Assembly: GCF_000970325.1 (NCBI RefSeq) | Contig: NZ_CP009518.1 | Coordinates: 310,001 to 374,000 of the forward strand | Source of the DNA: Methanococcoides methylutens MM1 | GTDB lineage: Archaea; Halobacteriota; Methanosarcinia; Methanosarcinales; Methanosarcinaceae | Direction: 5' to 3' | DNA: 64,000 nucleotides | Shown: positions 1 to 8,257 of the stretch, one piece after another | Layout of the letters: the number at the start of each line of letters is the position of its first letter | Position numbering within the stretch: the first letter of the stretch is position 1 | The notes under the pieces: generated by a model | Seen by the model: the letters and a program-made list of their open reading frames with translations, nothing else | Databases searched by the model: none | What the model was told of the DNA's origin: nothing | Program-made: the position numbers and the translations under genes

Positions 1-146
1 GAGGAAAGGTCTGGAGCTGCGAGGACTGTGTAATAGTTCATCAGAAGGATGTAGTGGAAAAGATCCTTAATGAGCTCTCAGGCGAAGGCTCCATGGAAGA
101 AAAACTGAAAAAAGCATGGACTAAGGTTGTGGAGCCTCTTCTATGA
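1..146 (+). CDS. cobD: C-terminal end of a CobD-like L-threonine-phosphate decarboxylase (partial)
   Basis: Only the last 47 codons are present, read in the frame that ends at TGA 144-146. The fragment carries a CxxC pair (WSCEDCV) followed by VHQKDVVEKIL. This resembles the end of the cysteine-rich small domain that Methanosarcina CobD proteins carry after the PLP-dependent decarboxylase fold, which makes the aminopropanol phosphate arm of cobamides. The stop overlaps the start of cbiB (ATGA), so the two are translationally linked. The assignment rests on the CxxC tail and the operon context. The catalytic domain lies outside the window, so another protein with this small domain is possible. 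Confidence 0.5.
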   Translation, partial: GKVWSCEDCVIVHQKDVVEKILNELSGEGSMEEKLKKAWTKVVEPLL

Positions 147-1138
147 TCGAACTGTTCCTGGCAGACACCGATCACCTGATCTCTGTGCTTCTGCTTGCAA
201 CTGCATTTGACCTGTTAATAGGGGAACCGCCAACAGCCCTGCATCCGGTAGTGTGGATAGGCAATCTAATAGCTTTCTTCAAAAGATCAGCTCCTGCTAC
301 TCACAGGAAGCTCTACGGTGTGCTGTTCGCCCTTGTTGTAATACTGTTCGCAGCATCCATTGCCGTTGCTGTACTTTTCATAGCGAACCTGCCGTTCCTG
401 CCGGGCTTTGTAGTACTTCTCATTGAAGCATATTTCCTCAAGTCCACATTTGCCATACGCCGCCTTATTGAGGCCGGTATGGAGGTCAATGCCGAGCTTG
501 TAAAGGGCGACCTGCCTTCTGCACGTCAGAAGCTGTCCATGTACGTCAGCAGGGACACTTCACAGTTAAGCGAAGGCCAGGTGTCTTCATCCGTGATAGA
601 GACCTGCTCGGAGAACTTTGTGGACGGCATATTGAGCCCGCTATTCTATTATGCGATCCTTGGACCATACGGTCTCATAGGTGCATACATCTTCAAGGCA
701 GTAAGTACCCTTGATTCAATGGTTGGATACATGGATGAGAAACACAGGGACCTCGGTTACTTCTCAGCAAAGACCGATGATGTGCTCAACTGGGTTCCTG
801 CACGTATCTGTGTTGTTTACATTACCATTGGATCCGTGCTTGCGGGAATGATCTCAAAAGGAAAGAAGCTCGACCACGGTGGTGCTATCAAATGTGCTAC
901 CAGTGATTGTCGTTCCTGTTCATCCCCGAATTCCGGTTACCCAATGGCTTCTGTGGCCGGTGTGCTTGGGGTACGTCTGGAAAAACCGAACACCTATGTT
1001 ATCGGCAAGGATTTTTCCATGCCTGTGGCAGATGACATAAAACAGGCATCTGTGGTAATTGCTGCAGCCTCTATGCTTGCGGTATTTTCGTTTGCAGTGT
1101 TAATCTATATAATATCAGCTATAATCAACTACATCTAA
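143..1138 (+). CDS. cbiB: Adenosylcobinamide-phosphate synthase CbiB
   Basis: This integral membrane enzyme joins adenosylcobyric acid to aminopropanol phosphate to give adenosylcobinamide phosphate. The 331-residue protein shows the family's opening (FDLLIGEPPTALHPVVWIGN, residues ~22-41), several hydrophobic segments, and the conserved SSSVIETCSENFVDG region near residues 147-161. It also has YKAV-like FKAVSTLDSMVGY and the late SPNSGYPMA motif near residue 260. Length is normal for the family. The start ATG overlaps the stop of the upstream cobD-like gene and cobZ follows 22 bases later, so it sits in a compact cobamide operon. Identification is firm. Confidence 0.93.
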   Translation: MIELFLADTDHLISVLLLATAFDLLIGEPPTALHPVVWIGNLIAFFKRSAPATHRKLYGVLFALVVILFAASIAVAVLFIANLPFLPGFVVLLIEAYFLKSTFAIRRLIEAGMEVNAELVKGDLPSARQKLSMYVSRDTSQLSEGQVSSSVIETCSENFVDGILSPLFYYAILGPYGLIGAYIFKAVSTLDSMVGYMDEKHRDLGYFSAKTDDVLNWVPARICVVYITIGSVLAGMISKGKKLDHGGAIKCATSDCRSCSSPNSGYPMASVAGVLGVRLEKPNTYVIGKDFSMPVADDIKQASVVIAAASMLAVFSFAVLIYIISAIINYI

Positions 1139-1160
1139 TCATACCCAATAAGTGATCATT

Positions 1161-1745
1161 ATGAAACTTTCAGATATAGACTCTCAGGACCTGAAGAAGG
1201 ACCAGCCAAAAGAGCTGGAAGGTGAGATCACCTCCGATATCATCGATATACTGGAGGAGGAAGGTATAACCGTGGATATGCTTGTGGATACTGCTCTTGA
1301 GCTCTATGCTCCGCATCCCGGTCTGGAGACCAGGGAAATCGCAGAAGGGCGTTTCAGGAGAGAACTGGAAATAGCTGTATCTGATGCGAACCTGTGCCTT
1401 CTGATTTATTCCGGTATACTTCTGGAAAGGGAGGGTGAGAAAGGTAAGCTTCCAAATATCAGCAGGAGCTCATACGAGAAAGACCTGACATTTATCATTG
1501 CAGATGAGGTAATCGGAATGAGCATTGCCAAGTATATCAGTGGTGACAAGGGCATGTTCGAGTTTGTTCGTTTTGACAAACAGAAACCTGGAATTCTCTC
1601 AAAGCTAGGTCCGTTCATGGATGACATAATAGGTGGTCTTATCGGCGGAGTTTCAGCTAACATGTACACCAGGGGTATGGCAGATGCAGCGGAAGCTGAG
1701 AAAAAACGTAAAGCTAAAGACGTAAGTGATGTGATCGCAGCATGA
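1161..1745 (+). CDS. cobZ: Alpha-ribazole phosphatase CobZ (PgpA-like fold)
   Basis: CobZ removes phosphate from alpha-ribazole-5'-phosphate (or the adenosylcobalamin-phosphate product) late in cobamide synthesis. It is the archaeal non-orthologous replacement of bacterial CobC, known from Methanosarcina. The 194-residue protein is a phosphatidylglycerophosphatase A relative: it has an LxDxALELYAPHPGLETREIAE region near residues 40-65 and a glycine-rich DDIIGGLIGG segment near 155. I chose ATG 1161 rather than the in-frame GTG at 1152, because that GTGATC is itself the ribosome-binding site. The stop overlaps cobS (ATGA). A lipid phosphatase role is the alternative, but the operon argues for cobamide synthesis. 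Confidence 0.85.
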   Translation: MKLSDIDSQDLKKDQPKELEGEITSDIIDILEEEGITVDMLVDTALELYAPHPGLETREIAEGRFRRELEIAVSDANLCLLIYSGILLEREGEKGKLPNISRSSYEKDLTFIIADEVIGMSIAKYISGDKGMFEFVRFDKQKPGILSKLGPFMDDIIGGLIGGVSANMYTRGMADAAEAEKKRKAKDVSDVIAA

Positions 1746-2557
1746 ACAACTTTTTCCTTGCTCTTAAGACAAGTTTCGGCTTTCTTTCCACAATTCCTGT
1801 TGGAATCACCATGGAAGGTCTGGATGAGCTTGTAAAGCGCAGTTATCTACAGACATTCGCAGGTGTGGTCCTCGGTATTATGATCGGGGTCTTTGCATAT
1901 ATCACTGAAACCGTGTTGCCGGACCAGATCAGTGCGGTCCTTATCATGGCCTTCATTTACTACCTGACCGGTCTGAACCATCTTGACGGCCTGGCCGATT
2001 TCGGCGATGGTGCCACAGCACACGGCTCTCTGGAAAAGAAGATCAAAGCGCTCAAGGATGTGGCCCTTGGTATCGGGGGTGTGGGTTATGCAGTTCTTAC
2101 ACTGCTTGCACTCTATGCATCTATTTCTGCACTTCAGGCTGAAGCTATTTTCTTCTCCGACAATGCTGCTTTCATACTTGCAGTTTCACTGCTTGTGGCA
2201 GAGATCGGTGCCAAACAGGCAATGCTTACAATTGCTGCATTCGGCAAACCTATTCATGAGGGACTTGGTTCCATGGTTATTAACAGCACTACCTTCCCTA
2301 GGTATGTGGTATCTTTCATAGTTGGTGCTGTAGCAAGTGTGCTGGCTTTCGGTTCTATCGGTGTTATCGGATACATATCTTCTATTGTTACTGCATTTGT
2401 TATATTGAATGTTTCAAACCGCCATTTCAAAGGTGTGAATGGGGATTGTGTTGGAACTTCCAATGAAATAGCACGTGTGATCGTGCTGATAGTAATTACT
2501 CTTGTGATAATCGCTTCCAATAACGGCTATGGAGGACTGGTTTGGACGCTGTTATAA
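1742..2557 (+). CDS. cobS: Adenosylcobinamide-GDP ribazoletransferase CobS
   Basis: CobS is a membrane enzyme that joins adenosylcobinamide-GDP with alpha-ribazole (phosphate), closing the lower loop of cobamides. The 271-residue protein has the family signature GLNHLDGLADFGDGA near residues 77-91, whose acidic residues bind Mg2+, a downstream GxGGVGYAVL stretch, about six hydrophobic segments and the late CVGTSNE motif near 235. Its start overlaps the cobZ stop and its end overlaps cobY by 16 bases, so translation of cobZ-cobS-cobY is coupled. Confidence 0.93.
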   Translation: MNNFFLALKTSFGFLSTIPVGITMEGLDELVKRSYLQTFAGVVLGIMIGVFAYITETVLPDQISAVLIMAFIYYLTGLNHLDGLADFGDGATAHGSLEKKIKALKDVALGIGGVGYAVLTLLALYASISALQAEAIFFSDNAAFILAVSLLVAEIGAKQAMLTIAAFGKPIHEGLGSMVINSTTFPRYVVSFIVGAVASVLAFGSIGVIGYISSIVTAFVILNVSNRHFKGVNGDCVGTSNEIARVIVLIVITLVIIASNNGYGGLVWTLL

Positions 2558-3150
2558 TGGCAGGTGGGCAGGGGCTTCGACTTGGCATGGGTGAGAAACC
2601 ATGCGTCGAACTTCTTGGAAAGCCTCTCATAAGTTATGTGATCGATTCGCTGGAAAAAGCATCTCATATTGATCGAATACTTGTAGCTGTATCCCCTTCA
2701 ACACCCGATACTGAAGATTTTGTAAATGAAGGGTATGGTGAACATGTACAGGTTGTCAATACTGCAGGTGACAACTATGTGGGAGATATGGTCTATGCGG
2801 TGGAGAGCTCCGGCATAGATGAGCCTGTGATGATAATAATGTCCGACCTTCCTCTTGTGACGCCGGAACTTCTTGATTCTATCATAGATGCATACGAGGT
2901 CTGTGATAAGTCTTCAATGTCAGTGTTCATCCCTCTCTCTCTTTGCAGTGAGGTTGGTATCAGGCCGGATACGGTCTTCAACTGGAGTGGGCAGCTGATC
3001 GTTCCTGCGGGGATCAATATCCTTGATGGAAAATATATCAATGAAGAGCAGGAATATCATAATTATCTGCTGGAAGATCCTGAGATCGCTCTGAACATAA
3101 ATACTGCAGAGGATCTGAAGCGGTGCGAAAATATTCTTAAAAAAAGATGA
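2542..3150 (+). CDS. cobY: Adenosylcobinamide-phosphate guanylyltransferase CobY (TTG start)
   Basis: CobY activates adenosylcobinamide phosphate with GTP to give adenosylcobinamide-GDP, the substrate of CobS. It is the archaeal replacement of the bacterial bifunctional CobU. The 202-residue protein has the nucleotidyltransferase signature AGGQGLRLGMGEKP at residues 7-20 and a metal-binding SDLPLVTP near residue 97. Translation must begin at TTG 2542 to include the conserved MDAVIMAGG. A GGAGG lies six bases upstream (2531-2535), inside the end of cobS. The weak start and the 16-base overlap suggest output tied to cobS translation. Confidence 0.92.
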   Translation: MDAVIMAGGQGLRLGMGEKPCVELLGKPLISYVIDSLEKASHIDRILVAVSPSTPDTEDFVNEGYGEHVQVVNTAGDNYVGDMVYAVESSGIDEPVMIIMSDLPLVTPELLDSIIDAYEVCDKSSMSVFIPLSLCSEVGIRPDTVFNWSGQLIVPAGINILDGKYINEEQEYHNYLLEDPEIALNINTAEDLKRCENILKKR

Positions 3151-3182
3151 TTCCATTTCTCTGATATTTGTGGGGATTAAAT

Positions 3183-3551
3183 ATGGTAGAATATGCAACT
3201 GTGGGCGATAAAAAATATTCCATGCAAACTGTAAGGCTGGTAACCGGTGACCCGGCAATTGGTGTTGATCTTCACAATATTCCGGAAGAACAACTCCTCC
3301 TTTGTGAGGCAATAGATGATCCGTATCTTCTCCCGTTCCTGCTGGAAAAGTTCTATATGATGGAGATCAAGGATGCAGAGCAGTTCAGGTTATGCCTTAT
3401 AAGGGTACAGGTGGATTCGGATATGCGTCTTAATGAGGATATCCAGAAGCATCAGCACAGGGGATATGTTGCCCGGACCATAGAGAAACTAATGTTCCGT
3501 GACATTTTCCTGGAGATAATAAAGGAAGAAGAAATTGGTGTGGATGGTTGA
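3183..3551 (+). CDS. Hypothetical protein downstream of the cobamide operon
   Basis: I do not recognise this family. The 122-residue product is soluble, acidic overall, with mixed helix/strand predicted by eye and a HQHRGY segment near residue 93. No signal peptide or membrane segment is visible. I chose ATG 3183 over the in-frame TTG 3168, since GTGGGG precedes the ATG at a normal distance. It begins 32 bases after cobY on the same strand and could be the last gene of that operon, though no cobamide role can be read from the sequence. Confidence 0.7.
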   Translation: MVEYATVGDKKYSMQTVRLVTGDPAIGVDLHNIPEEQLLLCEAIDDPYLLPFLLEKFYMMEIKDAEQFRLCLIRVQVDSDMRLNEDIQKHQHRGYVARTIEKLMFRDIFLEIIKEEEIGVDG

Positions 3552-3744
3552 TCCATGATGTAATCTATCATTGGATAAATCATTTTTTATATCATAACAA
3601 GGCATAGAAGAATAGATAACGCAGATGCGTAATGGGCACTTGGCTATGTGAGTAGGGAGCAAATGTATCCATTATGTCTGCAAGGATCTCATGATTCTAT
3701 TTTAAAAAAATCTACATGATCTAAGTATATTATCAGGTGTAAAG

Positions 3745-4476
3745 ATGGCTGACGAAGTAGCTCAAGAAAGGGTTAGCACGGGAATTCGTGGATTGGATGA
3801 AATGTTACATGGCGGATTTTTCAAAGGGACTGCCAATGTGGTCTCTGGTAAATCCGGTACCGGTAAGACTATCTTCGGAACCCAGTTCCTGCTGGAAGGT
3901 ATCAACAAAGGCGAGACAGTGATGTGTATCATCACATCCGAGGAATCCAAGTCAATTGTGCGTGAAATGCAATCCTCTTTCGGATGGGATCTCGATGGAA
4001 TGGTCGCAGAAGGCAAGCTTGTATTTGTAGACATCACAGACCCAAGCCTTCGTCTCCAGAAGAGTGTGGAGATAGCTCCTACAGAGCTTATCAAGAGCTT
4101 CAAGAAACTTGTGGAGAGCAAGATCGAGGAAGTCAAACCAGATCGTGTCTTCATTGATTCCATTGAAGCAATGTTCCTTGCAATTGAGTCCAACTACAAG
4201 CTGCGTACCTTGATCGACGATATCTTCGGCATCTTCAGGAGGCGCAATGTCACAGCTCTTGTGACAGTGGGTGTTATGTTCGATCTGGATGAGATGGTCG
4301 AATATGGTGCAGATTCTGTGGTCAAACTGGGCCGTGAGATCATTGGAAGCAACCTGCAGCGTACTATCTATGTGATGAAGCTCAGGGGATCCAGCACCAT
4401 CAACGAGGTAAGGGTGCTCAACATCTCTGACGCTGGTATGGCTGTACTTGCACAGTCCCCATACCTTGAGAAATAA
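3745..4476 (+). CDS. Single-domain KaiC/RadA-like ATPase
   Basis: This is a RecA-superfamily ATPase of the archaeal KaiC-like group, 243 residues with one ATPase domain. The N terminus ISTGIRGLDEMLHGGF form (VSTGIRGLDEMLHGGF, ~10-25) is the usual entry to the fold. Walker A is GKSGTGKT near residues 36-43 and Walker B is RVFIDSIE near 139. Such proteins are common in euryarchaea and have been tied to signalling or motility, but no function is assigned for this type. It stands alone: 190 bases of promoter region precede it and a strong terminator follows. Confidence 0.8.
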   Translation: MADEVAQERVSTGIRGLDEMLHGGFFKGTANVVSGKSGTGKTIFGTQFLLEGINKGETVMCIITSEESKSIVREMQSSFGWDLDGMVAEGKLVFVDITDPSLRLQKSVEIAPTELIKSFKKLVESKIEEVKPDRVFIDSIEAMFLAIESNYKLRTLIDDIFGIFRRRNVTALVTVGVMFDLDEMVEYGADSVVKLGREIIGSNLQRTIYVMKLRGSSTINEVRVLNISDAGMAVLAQSPYLEK

Positions 4477-4490
4477 CTGAACTAATTACT

Positions 4491-4521
4491 AAAGGCACCT
4501 TGTGAGGTGTCTTTCTTTTTT
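4491..4521 (+). terminator. Intrinsic-type terminator after the KaiC-like gene
   Basis: A ten-pair stem (AAAGGCACCT with AGGTGTCTTT, one G-T pair) around loop TGTG begins 15 bases after the stop. It runs into a pyrimidine/T tract (4512-4521). The next gene converges from the opposite strand. Confidence 0.75.
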
Positions 4522-4610
4522 ACTTTATTTTGCTTGATGTCTGAAGTGTTTATGTCAAGTTCCGGCATCAAAATTTAATATTCTGCTCACCCTGTAGAGA
4601 GCATTGCTAT

Positions 4611-5294
4611 TCACAAAAGGTACCAGTCCATGTCATTGGTGGAGTGGTCTTCATGAACTCCCACGGTACGCTGCGAGACGTTAAGAATATTGGTTATGGC
4701 ATCTGAGAAGTCCTGAAGGTACTGTCGCTGGCTTAGGCTTCCATATTTAAAGCGCTTGTTCGGGTTTGCTATCTCTTCCATTGTCTTCCTGTCGGGGACG
4801 ATGGTAACATCGATGCCTGATATCTCAACTGCCTTTTCCATGGCTGTCCTGAAATCACCAATGCAATATGCGATGCGATGTTTGTAATTGTCGCGTGTTC
4901 TCTCAAGGTATTTTGCAAGCCTTTCGCTTTCCATCTTGATAAAATCGCGTTTTATCTTAGCTACATTGCATTTTCCCATCATGAACTTGTAGTCCGTGAA
5001 CGGATACTCTGTATCTATTTCACGCGGCGTGATCCCGCAGGTTCCAAATACCACTACGTGAACGTCCTCAGGTTCAAGTATGCCGAAGATAATGCGGTCA
5101 TACATCTTATGTGAGGGGCTGGTATGGTATGGTTTCCTCATGGCACAGGGTACAAAAATGCAAAAGTCATTTACAGGTGGTTGATACTCGGTTAGCACCC
5201 ACTCATTGGCACGTATCATGTCTGGGTGGTATATCAGTCGTTCTGTGTCCAGTGGCTCATTTGAACGTTCATTTTCAGGAATTATTGTTGTCAA
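4611..5294 (-). CDS. DUF5591 protein, related to archaeosine synthase
   Basis: The 227-residue protein carries motifs that I associate with the DUF5591 domain found in archaeosine synthase ArcS and its relatives: FVPCAMRKPYHTSPSH near residues 47-62 and a later FGTCGITPREIDTEYPFT stretch near 83-100. In ArcS this region works in the step that converts preQ0 at tRNA position 15 to archaeosine. A stand-alone copy may act in that pathway or on another substrate. The frame offers no ATG; TTG 5294 is the best start, about 21 bases from a TATA-like run at 5308-5322 that is shared with the divergent regulator, so it may be nearly leaderless. Confidence 0.6.
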   Translation of the reverse strand: MTTIIPENERSNEPLDTERLIYHPDMIRANEWVLTEYQPPVNDFCIFVPCAMRKPYHTSPSHKMYDRIIFGILEPEDVHVVVFGTCGITPREIDTEYPFTDYKFMMGKCNVAKIKRDFIKMESERLAKYLERTRDNYKHRIAYCIGDFRTAMEKAVEISGIDVTIVPDRKTMEEIANPNKRFKYGSLSQRQYLQDFSDAITNILNVSQRTVGVHEDHSTNDMDWYLL

Positions 5295-5407
5295 GGTTTG
5301 AGGGATTCTGACAAACTATATATATAATTAACGACGTGATGATTATGGTTTTGCATAAACTATACAACAGTGATTCGGAAGTTTCATGAAATTACAAGTG
5401 GTGAATA

Positions 5408-5782
5408 ATGACAGCGACAATCCGTGAAATGCTAAGGGCAAACTGTGAATGCGAAGATGTGGCAAAGTGTGTACTTGGCCTGAAAGCTCTGGATATGGAT
5501 GCATACAAGTGCTTACTTTCTAACGGTCCCATGACTGCCGAAAACCTCGGAGAGCATCTTAACAGGGAACGCAGTACTGCATACCGTTCATTGCAGAACC
5601 TTATCTCATGCGGTCTCGTCTATCGTGAGACAAAGACCATCGATATTGGAGGATACTTCTATGAGTATGTTGCCATTGATCCTGTAAGGGTCAAGGAAAT
5701 GCTCAAAGACAGCATAGAAGAGTGGTACACAAAGGTCACAGGTCTTGTTGAGAATATTGACAAAGAGCTCCTCGGGGAGTAA
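5408..5782 (+). CDS. TrmB-like winged-helix transcriptional regulator
   Basis: This 124-residue protein is a winged-helix DNA-binding protein. The segment LGLKALDMDAYKCLLSNG followed by ENLGEHLNRERSTAYRSLQNL (residues ~25-65) is the TrmB/MarR-like helix-turn-helix. The C-terminal half (YFYEYVAIDP onward) ends in a helix that may dimerise. There is no sugar-binding domain, unlike full-length TrmB. GGTGA lies six bases before the ATG. It is divergent from the DUF5591 gene across a 113-base promoter region. Its target is not evident. Confidence 0.75.
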   Translation: MTATIREMLRANCECEDVAKCVLGLKALDMDAYKCLLSNGPMTAENLGEHLNRERSTAYRSLQNLISCGLVYRETKTIDIGGYFYEYVAIDPVRVKEMLKDSIEEWYTKVTGLVENIDKELLGE

Positions 5783-5938
5783 CTTTCTCTTCTTAATGGT
5801 TATTTTATTTTAGAAAAGATCCATCTCTTGAAGAGGATTCTTTATAGTTTTAATTTAAATTATGTCCCTATCATCCTGTATGTCGGATGGTGGTAAACTG
5901 CTTTTTTGAAAAAAATTGAATGATTATGAGTTGTGATC

Positions 5939-7114
5939 TCATAATCCGTCAACAAATGTACCAATCCTGTCAAGAGCTTCCTTGATATCTTCCCTTGATG
6001 CTGCATAGGCACAGCGAAGGTATCCTGCTCCGGTATCTCCGAAGATGTCTCCCGGAATGGTGACGACGTTCTGCTCATGGAGCAACCTTTCTGCAAATTC
6101 GTCAGATGTCAGTCCTGTGCTCTTGATGGATGGGAATGCATAGAATGCTCCCCTCGGGTTGAAGCAGTCCAGTCCAAGGTCGTTCAGCCCGCCGACGATG
6201 AGCTTCCTGCGACGGTCGTATTCACGTACCATTTTCCCGACCTCTTCCTCACCGTTGCGGAGTGCTTCGATAGCTCCAACCTGTGCTGTTATTGGAGCAC
6301 AGAGCATTGAATACTGGTGAATTAGCATCATGGAATTGATGATCTCAGGTGCTGCCATTGCATATGCCATCCTGAAGCCGGTCATGGAGTATGCCTTTGA
6401 GAATCCATTCAGCATAATGGTCCTATCACGCATTCCTTCCAGGGCTGAAAAGCATGTATGTGTTCCTTCATAGGTAAGCCTCTCATATACATCGTCTGAT
6501 ATCATCATTATATCGTGCTCGACGATGACGTCTGCAATGGCTTCCAGCTCGTCCTTTCCGATTGTGGCACCGGTAGGGTTATTTGGATAGTTTATGATCA
6601 CTGCTTTTGTCTTGTTTGTAATGGCAGCTTCGATCTCTGCTGCTGTGATCTTGAAGTCATTCTCCCCTCTTGCACCAATTGTCACAGGAACTCCGCCTGC
6701 AAATATTACGGATGGTACATAGGCAACATATGATGGCTGGACCACAATGATCTCGTCGCCTGGGTTTGTGATGGCCCTTATTGCAAGGTCGAGTGCTTCA
6801 CTAACGCCGGTTGTGACAAGAATCTCCTCTTCGGGATCGTAATATACTCCGTGTCTCTTCACATATGATCTTGAGATCTCTTCACGGAGCTCCATTAGTC
6901 CATAGTTGGACGTATATGAGGTCTCTCCGTGTTCGATAGAGTGTATGCACGCCTCGCGGATATGCCATGGTGTAACATAATCAGGTTCTCCAACTCCAAG
7001 GGAGATGACATCCTCACTTCCTGACGCCATGTCGAAGAACTTTCGGATACCTGATGGCGGTACTTTTTGCATACTGTTCGATATAAACCGGGAGGGGTTG
7101 CATTGTGTTCTCAA
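5939..7114 (-). CDS. PLP-dependent aminotransferase, class I/II
   Basis: This 391-residue fold-type I aminotransferase probably acts on aspartate, aromatic or branched amino acids. Visible motifs are LGVGEPDYVTPWHI (substrate arm, ~39-52), the YPNNPTGA cofactor motif near 176, SDDVYE near 207 (Asp pairs with PLP), and the PLP lysine in NGFSKAYSMTGFRMAY near residue 240. The start is TTG 7114, placed eight bases after a GGAGG. An Lrp-family regulator lies 51 bases upstream on the same strand, suggesting a co-transcribed pair in which the regulator may sense the amino acid involved. Confidence 0.88.
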   Translation of the reverse strand: MRTQCNPSRFISNSMQKVPPSGIRKFFDMASGSEDVISLGVGEPDYVTPWHIREACIHSIEHGETSYTSNYGLMELREEISRSYVKRHGVYYDPEEEILVTTGVSEALDLAIRAITNPGDEIIVVQPSYVAYVPSVIFAGGVPVTIGARGENDFKITAAEIEAAITNKTKAVIINYPNNPTGATIGKDELEAIADVIVEHDIMMISDDVYERLTYEGTHTCFSALEGMRDRTIMLNGFSKAYSMTGFRMAYAMAAPEIINSMMLIHQYSMLCAPITAQVGAIEALRNGEEEVGKMVREYDRRRKLIVGGLNDLGLDCFNPRGAFYAFPSIKSTGLTSDEFAERLLHEQNVVTIPGDIFGDTGAGYLRCAYAASREDIKEALDRIGTFVDGL

Positions 7115-7165
7115 GATATATGCCTCCTTTTTAGAATGGGGAAAGCAGTGGTTAAGAAAAACAAA

Positions 7166-7657
7166 TTATGGGGAGACTGCAAGTCTCTTGACCTGGTCTG
7201 GTTCGTCCAGGATCAGCCCATTTTCTTTGTAGGTCTTCAGAACAAAGTGTGTGGCAGTGCTCTGGACCTGATCCAGGGTCGCTATCTTCTCCGCTACGAA
7301 AAAGGCGACCTGTTTCATGGAATTGCCGCGCACTGTTATAGAAATGTCATGTTCTCCGGAAAGCAGCCTTACTGAGCGCACTTCCGGGAACTTATAGAGC
7401 CTCTCGGCAATTGCCTGGTATCCCAGTTTCCTTTCCAGCTGAACCTTAAGCTCAATGATGGCATACACGTAGTTCTCGCCTGCAAGTTCCCAGTCGATGA
7501 CCGTCTTGTACTGGCGAATGATCTTCGCTTTCTCAAGATATTCGATCTTCTGGTTGACTTCCTCAACGGTCATACCGGTGAGTGCTGCGATCTCTTCTGG
7601 TACGATCCTTGCATCTTCTTCAAGGATCTCCAGTATGTTGCGTGTTTGCTCATCCAT
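7166..7657 (-). CDS. Lrp/AsnC-family transcriptional regulator
   Basis: The 163-residue protein has the Lrp layout. The N-terminal helix-turn-helix (ILEILEEDARIVPEEIAALTG onward, ~7-50) ends in a VxxKIEYLEKAKIIRQYKTVID strand. A RAM ligand-binding domain follows (~65-140), with the SGEHDISITVRG core. It precedes the aminotransferase gene on the same strand, so regulation of that enzyme or of itself by an amino acid is likely. The ligand is not readable from sequence. Confidence 0.85.
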   Translation of the reverse strand: MDEQTRNILEILEEDARIVPEEIAALTGMTVEEVNQKIEYLEKAKIIRQYKTVIDWELAGENYVYAIIELKVQLERKLGYQAIAERLYKFPEVRSVRLLSGEHDISITVRGNSMKQVAFFVAEKIATLDQVQSTATHFVLKTYKENGLILDEPDQVKRLAVSP

Positions 7658-7700
7658 ACCTGAAACGTCCCGGGATTAAAAAAGATGATCAAGTAAATAT

Positions 7701-8078
7701 TTACTCGATCAGTACAGCGTTGACCACACCATCCTGTCCAGGACGGCTTGTGACGACAGCATTGCCGATTGCGGTCTTGATAACTGCACCTTTTGTGATG
7801 GTGTTACGCCTGACGTAGTGCTCGTTTGCAGTGTTGTCAACAACGGTCTCGATAGCTGAGATGACTGTCTTACCATCGGATGGGTTTGTGACGTTTGCAA
7901 TGTTTGCCTGAAGGAGCCTTACTTTCCTGTTTCCGCCACGTGTTGCGATGTTCTTCCTCTTTACGTCAGCAACGTGTGTTTCTGCAGGCTCACGTCCAAG
8001 CTCATGTTTCCTCTTACCACGTGATGATTTGATCTTTGCTCCTGTGTATTTCCTTTTAGATCTTCCCTGAAATTGCAT
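7701..8078 (-). CDS. rps8e: Small ribosomal subunit protein eS8
   Basis: The 125-residue basic protein begins [17 protein letters not shown] and contains the family's GRxPAETH and the [10 protein letters not shown] core near residues 49-58, then DPS-like TNPSDG and the TKGAVIKT stretch. It is a component of the archaeal 30S subunit with a eukaryotic counterpart. GAGGAC precedes the ATG, and a TATA box (GATTATATAT) lies about 45 bases upstream. It is transcribed alone, divergent from rnz. Confidence 0.95.
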   Translation of the reverse strand: MQFQGRSKRKYTGAKIKSSRGKRKHELGREPAETHVADVKRKNIATRGGNRKVRLLQANIANVTNPSDGKTVISAIETVVDNTANEHYVRRNTITKGAVIKTAIGNAVVTSRPGQDGVVNAVLIE

Positions 8079-8120
8079 AATTTGTCCTCTTATTTATTAT
8101 TAGTAGAATGAATCTCTAGC

Positions 8121-8130
8121 ATATATAATC
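8121..8130 (-). promoter_or_regulatory. TATA box of rps8e
   Basis: GATTATATAT on the minus strand lies 43-52 bases before the rps8e start, with GAGGAC near the ATG. The 179-base gap to rnz (8079-8257) holds both divergent promoters and nothing else I can name. Confidence 0.6.
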
Positions 8131-8257
8131 GGTTAATGGACTTCCTTTACTAATAGGATTCTATATGAACTTTTCGAGCCGCTAACCTTTGCCCTGTATT
8201 TCTCGGAAGTGCAAATGTGATAAGTGATAAATAATTCTAATGTATAATAATTAATAC

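Noticed and set aside
1152-1160. GTG start for cobZ (and the similar GTG at 11852)
   Set aside because: GTGATC/GTGATA are ribosome-binding sites placed correctly for the following ATG, so these are not start codons.
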